In this document: piece after piece, positions 15,268 to 20,177 of the stretch
Position numbering within the stretch: the stretch's first letter is position 1
How the letters are laid out: every line of letters begins with the position of its first letter
From: Baffinella frigidus
Taxonomy: Eukaryota; Cryptophyceae; Cryptomonadales; Baffinellaceae
Assembly (NCBI GenBank): GCA_026770585.1
Contig: MU648175.1
Span: 1 to 20,177, forward strand
Direction: 5' to 3'
Length of the DNA: 20,177 nucleotides
Position numbers and translations under genes: made by a program
The notes under the pieces: generated by a model
Told to the model about the DNA's origin: nothing
The model's database searches: none
The model's input: only the letters and a program-made list of their open reading frames with translations

Positions 15268-16971
15268 ATGTCGAAAGCACGCACCTCCACCGTTCCAGCC
15301 GTTCCAGCCGTTCCAGTCGGTCCGGCGCCTTTTAAAATTTCCATGGATTATACGCACTTGTATGGTCAAGTTGCTCAGTCTGTTACCCAGGGCGCTCTCA
15401 AGTCTAGTAACGCAGGCCTGTGGATGATAGAACAGTCCCGCATCGACCAAATTGTCAAAAATAAGACATGTCGCCAGCTACTCAGGGACACGGACCATAT
15501 TGCCAATACATGGGTCGCAGAGAAGGGCCTTGCTGAAAACACATGGGTCGTCGGCAGGATTGTTTCCGCTGAATGGAAGGCTGGTGTCGATATACAGGTA
15601 AAGGTTGACTTTCCAGGATATCGAATCGCTAAAAATGACAGGCATATAATTTGTTCTCTGGGGGTGCACAACAAAGGCAGTGAAGTTAAGCTTGATACCT
15701 CTAGTAATACGTTCAAATGCCTGTCTAATCGAAATGCCGGCGGCTCCAATAAACCGGCGGATCTAATCATGTTCACCACGGACCAGCTGGGGTACAAGGA
15801 TGATGCTGGATTGGAACAAGCGCGAGTGTCTCTTTCAACCTTTTCGGCCGATATCACACAGCGCAGCAACCACCTTTCGCAACGCGAGAAGGAACTGAAA
15901 ACCGCCCAAGAAACTCTTAAGGTTGATATAGACAAGTTTGAGAAGGAACGGGGTACCGACTCGACTAAAACCAACTTGGTGACCACCGAACTGGAGAAAG
16001 AGCTGCACGATGCACTTGAGAATACTAGGAAGCAGGCGATGAAACTGGAAGAACTGCGCCATGAATTCAAACAGAAATCTGCCAATACTGCGAAAGATAC
16101 CGAAGCCCGCACTGAACGTATCCAAGTGAAGCTCACCCAAGCTAAAGAAGGGTTGAAAAAGGCCAAACAGGACCAGGCAGTCCTCTCTGACAAGTTTGCA
16201 AAGTCACAGAAAGAGAAACTTGAGTCAAACGACGCCCGTCTCAAAGAGCTAGAGAAGGAGCTTACAGAGGCACACAACCAGACAGATCAGTATAAACAGC
16301 AAATGGCCCAGCTTGAAACCCACCGTAAGAACGTTGATAACCCCGATAACTTGGCTAGCATCAAAGACATGGAAGACAAGATGAAACAGGCGGATGTCCA
16401 ATTGCAATCCAAGGTTAAATATAACGACCTGGTCGCCAACGGGAAGGCACACAAAGAAAAGACAGCGGAGCTTCTACTTCAACACCAGCACGAACTCAAA
16501 CAGGCCACTCAACGAAGCGCTGAGCTACTAGGGGCACTTGAAAGGAGTGAAAATCTCTACAAACAACTGCAAAAGGTGCATAATACCACCCCTGCTACCA
16601 AGGCTGGGGCTGAATACGGATACCGTTCCATCAGGTCTCGATTTGAAGACGGAATCCGTCCCACCGAAAAAAGGTACCGAGGCGAGTACGAAACCCCGCG
16701 GTCGATGGACAGTTATGCGGGTGGTCGTATGGACAGTTATGCGGGTGGTCGTATGGACAGTTATGCGGGTGGTCGTATGGACAGTTATGCGGGTGGTCGT
16801 ATGGACAGCGATGCGGGTGATCGTATGGACAGCGATGCGGGTGGTCGTATGGACAGCGATGCGGGTGGTCGTATGGACAGCGATGCGGGTGGTCGTATGG
16901 ATACCGAGAAGACTTTCCGTGACAATATCGTGGACAAGGTCATGTTGTCACTGGGTGGTGGTTCAATGTGA
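15268..16971 (+). CDS. Long coiled-coil protein with C-terminal octapeptide repeats, 567 aa
   Basis: The start at 15268 (MSKARTSTVPAVPAVPVGPA, context CAAAATGTCG) suits the TATA box; an ATG 24 codons earlier lies upstream of the expected transcript. Residues about 20-180 form a possible globular head (KISMDYTHLYGQVAQSV, then VVGRIVSAEWKAGVDIQVKV). Residues about 185-440 are almost continuous heptads of Lys, Glu, Gln and Leu, a long coiled coil without visible Pro breaks except near residue 357. The tail has eight copies of an octapeptide, RMDSYAGG four times then RMDSDAGG-type four times, ending MLSLGGGSM. It is probably a structural or scaffold protein, inferred from architecture only. AATAAA overlaps the position right after the stop. 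Gene composition resembles the membrane genes more than the GC-rich group. No family recognised. Confidence 0.85.
   Translation: MSKARTSTVPAVPAVPVGPAPFKISMDYTHLYGQVAQSVTQGALKSSNAGLWMIEQSRIDQIVKNKTCRQLLRDTDHIANTWVAEKGLAENTWVVGRIVSAEWKAGVDIQVKVDFPGYRIAKNDRHIICSLGVHNKGSEVKLDTSSNTFKCLSNRNAGGSNKPADLIMFTTDQLGYKDDAGLEQARVSLSTFSADITQRSNHLSQREKELKTAQETLKVDIDKFEKERGTDSTKTNLVTTELEKELHDALENTRKQAMKLEELRHEFKQKSANTAKDTEARTERIQVKLTQAKEGLKKAKQDQAVLSDKFAKSQKEKLESNDARLKELEKELTEAHNQTDQYKQQMAQLETHRKNVDNPDNLASIKDMEDKMKQADVQLQSKVKYNDLVANGKAHKEKTAELLLQHQHELKQATQRSAELLGALERSENLYKQLQKVHNTTPATKAGAEYGYRSIRSRFEDGIRPTEKRYRGEYETPRSMDSYAGGRMDSYAGGRMDSYAGGRMDSYAGGRMDSDAGDRMDSDAGGRMDSDAGGRMDSDAGGRMDTEKTFRDNIVDKVMLSLGGGSM
16705..16896 (+). 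repeat. 24-bp coding tandem repeat, eight copies
   Basis: ATGGACAGTTATGCGGGTGG-type units start every 24 bases from 16705. Copies 1-4 carry AGTTAT (Ser-Tyr) and copies 5-8 carry AGCGAT (Ser-Asp), so two blocks were amplified separately. Copy 5 ends GATCGT (Asp-Arg) instead of GGTCGT. Confidence 0.95.
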
Positions 16972-16977
16972 AATAAA
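16972..16977 (+). terminator. AATAAA polyadenylation signal of the coiled-coil gene
   Basis: AATAAA directly follows the TGA at 16969-16971, giving a very short 3' untranslated region. The promoter of the next gene begins about 15 bases later. Confidence 0.6.
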
Positions 16978-16993
16978 ATGTATGAGTATAAGG

Positions 16994-17003
16994 TTATATA
17001 AAA
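16994..17003 (+). promoter_or_regulatory. TATA box of the membrane gene at 17082
   Basis: TTATATAAAA lies 79 bases before the ATG at 17082 but only 10 bases before the ATG at 17013. A start 25-30 bases downstream falls at about 17021-17030, after the first ATG and at the foot of the hairpin. Confidence 0.6.
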
Positions 17004-17023
17004 TGGAACCAAATGGGTAATAC

Positions 17024-17070
17024 AAAAAGTAGAAACGGGGTTTCTACTTTTTCCCCCGTTTCTACTTTTT
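17024..17070 (+). other. Three-arm hairpin in the leader
   Basis: AAAAAGTAGAAAC (17024-17036), a GGG loop and GTTTCTACTTTTT (17040-17052) form a perfect 13-bp stem. CCCCC and a second exact GTTTCTACTTTTT (17058-17070) follow. The first arm can pair with either later arm. It ends 11 bases before the preferred start codon at 17082, and would lie at the extreme 5' end of the mRNA. Confidence 0.8.
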
Positions 17071-17081
17071 GGTCTACTCTA

Positions 17082-17978
17082 ATGGGGAAAATCGGCCCTA
17101 CTGTGGACTTATACTCAACTGGTTATACAAATAGACACGCCTCTATCAAAGAACTATGGATCGAGGGTGTGACCCCGCTTTTATTGGAAGCTTTTGCAAT
17201 TCACCTGTGGGTACCACCTATAGCCAATAGTCTAATCAGCACACGCCCCATGATTGCAGGCAGCCATGCATTAACCCTAGCCGTGATAGGGTCCGTTGTA
17301 GCGATCTTCACATTTCTTGTGAACCTATGGATACACCCGCACACACATAGCATCCTCGCGAAAACAGGCGTTGGTGAGAGCCCTCTGTTCCGTAGTGTTT
17401 GGGTGTTCATATGCGCATGTGCAGTCTCTCGTTACACGGGGAATGATGGGATAATGCAATTCACAGTCGTGACAATACTGCCATTGGTCTATGTCCGTGT
17501 ACCAGAACAGCTCGCGTCTTGTGCTGCGGTCTATGCTGGCATCTTTTCGATACTCTGCATATGTCACCATATTGCTCTTTTCGTGGCGGGGCGTCCTTTT
17601 TGGACAGAAGCACCTGTTGATACCACACACCACCACGGCTATAGTATTGCAAGTCACTCGGCCGTATTCGTGGCTACGTCTGTTTACCACATCCTGTGGT
17701 TTTCGTCACACAGACACACTTCAGACCCAACCCAACAACCAAGTTTGTCGTATTTCTTCTTTCCGTGGGAAACGTCCGCATTACCACTGTCTGTGTTCAG
17801 AACCATCTTAGTGCTTCTCTCAATGTTTGAGCATGTCGGTCATGCAACGCAAACGGACGGCATAACATACACGAATCAAAAAGTTGTCGAGTTCCTTCGG
17901 ATACTCTTCCTATTCACAACAATCTCTACGTTTACCGCGTGGACCCATTGCCAACACAAGCATCATAATAGACTCTGA
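17082..17978 (+). CDS. Multi-span membrane protein, 298 aa
   Basis: Seven or eight hydrophobic spans are visible: PLLLEAFAIHLWVPPIANSL, LAVIGSVVAIFTFLVNLWI, SVWVFICACAVS, FTVVTILPLVYVRV, AAVYAGIFSILCICHHIALF, AVFVATSVYHILWFS, VFRTILVLLSMFEHVG and LRILFLFTTISTFTAW. The tail is His-rich (HCQHKHHNRL). I chose the ATG at 17082 (MGKIGPTVDLYSTGY) because the ATG at 17013 lies too close to the TATA box and its 23 extra residues are translated from the hairpin; a 321-aa product from 17013 is the alternative. A membrane protein of this size resembles the two on the minus strand at 3.2-5.4 kb in general layout. The 3' end overlaps a small minus-strand gene by about 69 bases. No specific function is assignable. 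Confidence 0.8.
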   Translation: MGKIGPTVDLYSTGYTNRHASIKELWIEGVTPLLLEAFAIHLWVPPIANSLISTRPMIAGSHALTLAVIGSVVAIFTFLVNLWIHPHTHSILAKTGVGESPLFRSVWVFICACAVSRYTGNDGIMQFTVVTILPLVYVRVPEQLASCAAVYAGIFSILCICHHIALFVAGRPFWTEAPVDTTHHHGYSIASHSAVFVATSVYHILWFSSHRHTSDPTQQPSLSYFFFPWETSALPLSVFRTILVLLSMFEHVGHATQTDGITYTNQKVVEFLRILFLFTTISTFTAWTHCQHKHHNRL

Positions 17979-18194
17979 ACTATCATATGTGCTTCCGTGA
18001 CAACTGCAACCTGTGGGATGATTGCAGTCAACATACAACATCATATGTTTCTCTGGGCGGTGTTCATTGTCGGGATCATAATTGACGTTGTATACTGCAC
18101 GAACCTCCCTCAAGAGAAGCAGCATCGGTCTTAATAGTCTGTCAACTGCGTGGGGGTTGTTATTGTGTTTGCGGCGAGTAAACGTAATTTCCAT
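17910..18194 (-). CDS. Candidate small protein, 94 aa
   Basis: The frame starts at an ATG (MEITFTRRKHNNNPHAVDRL) and has a Leu-rich stretch (RPMLLLLREVRAVYNVNYD). A Cys/His group follows (VDCNHPTGCSCHGS), which could bind a metal. The last 23 codons overlap the 3' end of the membrane gene on the opposite strand. The non-overlapping part occupies an otherwise empty 215-base gap. No clear TATA box lies upstream, where the tRNA-like sequence begins. No family recognised. It is moderately likely to be real because its composition is balanced outside the overlap. Confidence 0.45.
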   Translation of the reverse strand: MEITFTRRKHNNNPHAVDRLLRPMLLLLREVRAVYNVNYDPDNEHRPEKHMMLYVDCNHPTGCSCHGSTYDSSESIMMLVLAMGPRGKRRDCCE

Positions 18195-18241
18195 ATCCCA
18201 TATGCCCTTGTTTCTGTATCATAGTATCGACTGTCATTCCA

Positions 18242-18327
18242 TCTTATGGGAGGATGGGAGGATGGGAAAGTGGTACAGAAGCCTCCTGCGTTGCAGGAGG
18301 CAGTGGGTTCGAATCCCGACATAAAAA
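18242..18327 (+). pseudogene. tRNA-like sequence, probably a broken tRNA gene
   Basis: It has an A-box-like TGGGAAAGTGG (18263-18273), an anticodon-arm-like palindrome GCCTCCTGC-GTT-GCAGGAGGC (18281-18301) and a perfect B box GGTTCGAATCC (18306-18316). The 3' CATAAAA (18320-18326) pairs in six of seven positions with TCTTATG at 18242-18248, but 14 extra bases, made of a duplicated GGGAGGAT, separate that strand from the D arm. The anticodon is ambiguous: a 7-base loop would read GTT, but lacks T33. It ends directly at the first base of tRNA-Ile, as in a tandem tRNA transcript. Confidence 0.45.
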
Positions 18328-18400
18328 GGGTGTGTAGCTCAACCGGTAGAGCGTTTCACTTATTATGAAACGGTTGCCAGTTCAAATCTGGTCATACCCA
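18328..18400 (+). tRNA. tRNA-Ile, anticodon UAU
   Basis: A full cloverleaf can be drawn. The acceptor GGGTGTG pairs with CATACCC (one G-T pair). The D stem is GCTC/GAGC, the anticodon stem TTTCA/TGAAA, the variable loop has five bases, and the T stem is GCCAG/CTGGT with the TTCAAAT loop. The seven-base anticodon loop is CTTATTA, giving UAU, which reads the isoleucine codon AUA. Position 37 is T, where a purine is normal. The discriminator is A, and no CCA is encoded, as in eukaryotic nuclear and many viral tRNAs. No intron. Confidence 0.9.
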
Positions 18401-18620
18401 TTGTCTTTTGCCCATCATATATGGTCTATCTATTCCTTTTTACCTGCATTAAGACACCAGCACGTTTATGGATTTGATCAACAACAGACAACCCCACACA
18501 TGGGTTCTATTTTTGCACGCAGTTAACTACATAGTCCAGTTTATTGTATACCACACCACAAGCGTGGTACAATGCACCCCTTTCGAGAACAGACACGCTA
18601 TAAGATTGACTTTACGTACT
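18401..18620. other. Spacer between tRNA and the 158-aa gene
   Basis: No supported gene. A plus-strand frame from 18468 continues antisense through the real minus-strand gene and is taken as a shadow. A TACCAC/GTGGTA inverted repeat lies near 18550-18570. Confidence 0.4.
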
Positions 18621-18626
18621 TTTATT
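18621..18626 (-). terminator. AATAAA signal of the 158-aa gene
   Basis: On the minus strand AATAAA lies 25 bases after the stop at 18651. Confidence 0.55.
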
Positions 18627-18650
18627 ACACAAATCACTTTAAACTACGGC

Positions 18651-19127
18651 TCAATCTCCGTCCGAATCACTCTCGTCTTCAAAGGCCTGCGAGCCCCCAG
18701 CCACCTTGGGAAAAGTAATACCGGCTTCTCCATTCTGATTCTTACGAACGGCATGCAGAGCATCCAAGTTCTCCTGAAGCAGCTTGTTGAGCTTGTTCCT
18801 TTCCATGACAATCTCCTTCTCACCATCTGACAAATGGTTTTCCTCTTCAACCTTCTTCACGTGTTCTGCATACACCGTCTCGGCCTTCACGAGGGCATCG
18901 AAAAGCCCCTTGGCGTCGGGGGGTACAGTAGCAGTGGTTGCCATAACAAACTGGCGGATCTCCGAAGCCTCGCGGAACAGTTCCTGCATACCAGAGAGCT
19001 TAATCTGACCATCGTCGTCATACTGCACGCGACGGCGACGAGCATTCCCGGTGGGCGGCGACGGACCCGTCGCACCCACAGGCGTAACTGCGGCATTTCC
19101 GCCATTGTTCTTCTTACCACGGCCCAT
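18651..19127 (-). CDS. Small charged coiled-coil protein, 158 aa
   Basis: The N-terminus is basic and Gly/Asn/Pro-rich (MGRGKKNNGGNAAV, then NARRRRVQYDDDG). Residues about 40-130 are helical with heptad-like Leu, Val and Lys/Glu (AEHVKKVEEENHLSDGEKE, NKLNKLLQENLDALHAVRKN). The C-terminus is acidic (FEDESDSDGD). Such a charge layout suits a nucleic-acid or structural accessory protein, but no family is recognised. It has the best promoter in the window, TATAAAAG about 40 bases upstream of the ATG, and an AATAAA after the stop, so it is probably well expressed. It diverges from the gene at 19474, with 346 bases between start codons. Confidence 0.85.
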   Translation of the reverse strand: MGRGKKNNGGNAAVTPVGATGPSPPTGNARRRRVQYDDDGQIKLSGMQELFREASEIRQFVMATTATVPPDAKGLFDALVKAETVYAEHVKKVEEENHLSDGEKEIVMERNKLNKLLQENLDALHAVRKNQNGEAGITFPKVAGGSQAFEDESDSDGD

Positions 19128-19163
19128 ATCTATATTGCTGCTGGTCTTCTTGTGACGAAACCG

Positions 19164-19171
19164 CTTTTATA
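19164..19171 (-). promoter_or_regulatory. TATA box of the 158-aa gene
   Basis: On the minus strand TATAAAAG within GAGTATAAAAGCGG, ending 37 bases before the ATG at 19127. This is a consensus TATA box. Confidence 0.8.
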
Positions 19172-19269
19172 CTCGAGACACCTCATCCGATCTGAAATAC
19201 ACGCATCGCATACCACGACTATACGAAAATATACCAACCAAATCCGTGAAACCTTGTACGTGAAACACG

Positions 19270-19308
19270 TGTTGGCATTTTATTTGTCATTGGTGAAATG
19301 ACAGGGTA
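19270..19308 (+). other. Second copy of the 39-nt hairpin element
   Basis: It has TGTCATT-GGTGA-AATGACA with the same flanks as 394-432. In the same frame it would end a protein LAFYLSLVK, matching LAFYLSLAE at the end of the 519-aa protein, but no gene precedes it here on this strand. AACACGTGTT (19264-19273) overlaps its left edge. It is followed by two copies of CCCGTTAAAAT. Confidence 0.7.
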
Positions 19309-19473
19309 TTCCCGTTAAAATACCCCCGTTAAAATTGGAATGTTCTAAATAAAAGTAGAAAGATTGAAAGTTGTCAAGTTACTGCGCAGACACGTGCAAC
19401 CCAACTAAAGCTGCACCACACCCACCACGAGCTAAGTGGAGTACCAAACCACAAGCCTGACACGGGTCTACCC

Positions 19474-20025
19474 ATGGCATCCACTAAAAAACGGATCTCG
19501 AAAAAGACAGCGACCCCACGCCTCGGTTCTACACACCGCAACGCTACACTCTCTGTAGAGGCACAATGGCCACCCGCTGGAGCCGTCCAACATGGACCTT
19601 ACGTGCTCACCGCGGGAGAGTACTGGGTGGGAGACTTGTCCACTGTACTCAGTGGTGCCGAATGGGGAGAGGTCGGTGACACCGAGGGGTCTGTTACGTT
19701 AAAAAACGGCCGTACCGTCGTTGCATTCAAGCTCCCTGAAGGGAGTGGCATTTACCCCGGGAAAGATAGACACAATCATCTCATCGAGAGCGGTATGGTT
19801 GGTATTACAACGACAGCTGGTCTCCCAGAAGAGGCACGAGTGACCGGCCAGATCATCGACTACACCAACGCGTTTTCTTCTACGTCGATCACAGTCGCGC
19901 ATCCGCAAGGGGGAGGCGACGTTTCCTTCAACACATTTGGACCCAAGATCGAGATCGACTCGGACGACCAAATATACTCAACGGCCCAGTTCTTTCGGGA
20001 GGCGGTCTCTTCCAAGCACCGCTGA
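19474..20025 (+). CDS. GDPCY-like domain protein, 183 aa
   Basis: A basic N-terminus (MASTKKRISKKTATPRLG) precedes a compact domain. The core GPYVLTAGEYWVGDLSTVLS, GAEWGEV, a SVTLKNGRTVVAFKLP strand pair and HLIESGMVGITT follow the order of a small beta-rich family seen in phages, bacteria and giant viruses. Those proteins typically read Y-x-GD-PCYV, then an acidic helix, then a Gly-Asp turn and VD-x-G-x-IG. Here the PCY is replaced by LST. The function of that family is not known to me. The start has a good context (CCCATGG), and no ATG lies in frame just before it. A TATA-like ATAAAAG near 19348-19354 is about 120 bases upstream, and CACGTG lies at 19391. An 81-bp repeat begins at the stop codon. 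Confidence 0.75.
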   Translation: MASTKKRISKKTATPRLGSTHRNATLSVEAQWPPAGAVQHGPYVLTAGEYWVGDLSTVLSGAEWGEVGDTEGSVTLKNGRTVVAFKLPEGSGIYPGKDRHNHLIESGMVGITTTAGLPEEARVTGQIIDYTNAFSSTSITVAHPQGGGDVSFNTFGPKIEIDSDDQIYSTAQFFREAVSSKHR

Positions 20026-20177
20026 GACACTAGGTCCACAATACTGAGGTTCTTGTTCGACGTGTAGGCTGTGACACCAAGAGGTGGTCACTGGAACAGC
20101 CACCGAGACCCTAGGTCCACAATACTGAGGTTCTTGTTCGACGTGTAGGCTGTGACACCAAGAGGTGGTCACTGGAA
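20024..20177. repeat. 81-bp tandem repeat at the right edge
   Basis: The first copy starts at about 20024, overlapping the stop of the preceding gene. The second starts at 20105 and is cut by the window end after 73 bases. The copies are almost identical. Each contains GTGACACC-AAGA-GGTGGTCAC, a hairpin with one bulged base. The array may continue beyond the window. Confidence 0.9.

Noticed and set aside
15375-16277. 300-aa minus-strand frame
   Set aside because: It lies wholly antisense to the coiled-coil gene. Its Ser/Phe/Leu-rich content is what reverse translation of Lys/Glu/Gln codons gives.
17013-17081. 23-residue N-terminal extension of the membrane protein
   Set aside because: Its ATG lies 10 bases after the TATA box, so probably upstream of transcription, and its codons come from the hairpin.
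18468-18830. 120-aa plus-strand frame
   Set aside because: Its second half is antisense to the well-supported 158-aa gene, and it has no promoter signal.

Overview
The window looks like part of a large double-stranded DNA virus of a microbial eukaryote, or a viral stretch integrated in such a genome. The evidence is as follows. Genes are closely packed on both strands and mostly lack introns. TATA boxes lie about 40-55 bases before several start codons, and AATAAA signals sit at or just after some stops. There is one eukaryotic-type tRNA without an encoded CCA. The proteins include ankyrin, chromodomain, bZIP and SET-like types plus several multi-span membrane proteins. No universal viral marker (capsid, polymerase, packaging ATPase) is present, so I cannot name a lineage. 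Telomere-like CCCTAAA repeats at 13.8-14.05 kb would fit a green-lineage, oomycete or dinoflagellate-type host, but this is weak evidence.

Layout. 0-2 kb: the 5' part of a gene running off the left edge (minus strand, 24-bp repeats), then a 519-aa protein of unknown function (minus). 2.1-6.2 kb: an ankyrin-repeat protein (plus), two multi-span membrane proteins (minus) and a small one-span protein (plus), closed by a strong bidirectional hairpin. 6.2-11 kb: three minus-strand genes for nuclear-type proteins (bZIP factor, chromodomain protein, SET-like protein), separated by repeat-rich spacers with recurring AACACGTGTTACCA motifs and short open frames. 11-12.3 kb: a repeat-filled spacer. 12.3-14.2 kb: a GC-rich low-complexity protein whose 3' end appears to be split by an intron made of telomere-like repeats. 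14.2-15.2 kb: a 26-bp tandem array running into a TATA box, then about 365 bases without any ATG that contain a three-arm hairpin. 15.3-17 kb: a long coiled-coil protein with eight 8-residue repeats. 17-18.2 kb: a multi-span membrane protein and a small antisense-overlapping gene. 18.2-18.4 kb: a tRNA-like relic directly abutting tRNA-Ile(UAU). 18.6-20 kb: a small coiled-coil protein (minus) and a GDPCY-like domain protein (plus), then an 81-bp tandem repeat at the right edge.

The most coherent biological theme is chromatin and transcription control. A DNA-binding bZIP protein, a methyl-lysine reader with an intact aromatic cage and a candidate lysine methyltransferase lie within 4.8 kb on one strand, among repeats that carry CACGTG, a class of site bZIP proteins often bind. 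Joint function is inferred from proximity and domain type only. The membrane proteins, coiled-coil proteins and ankyrin protein on either side have no assignable specific role.
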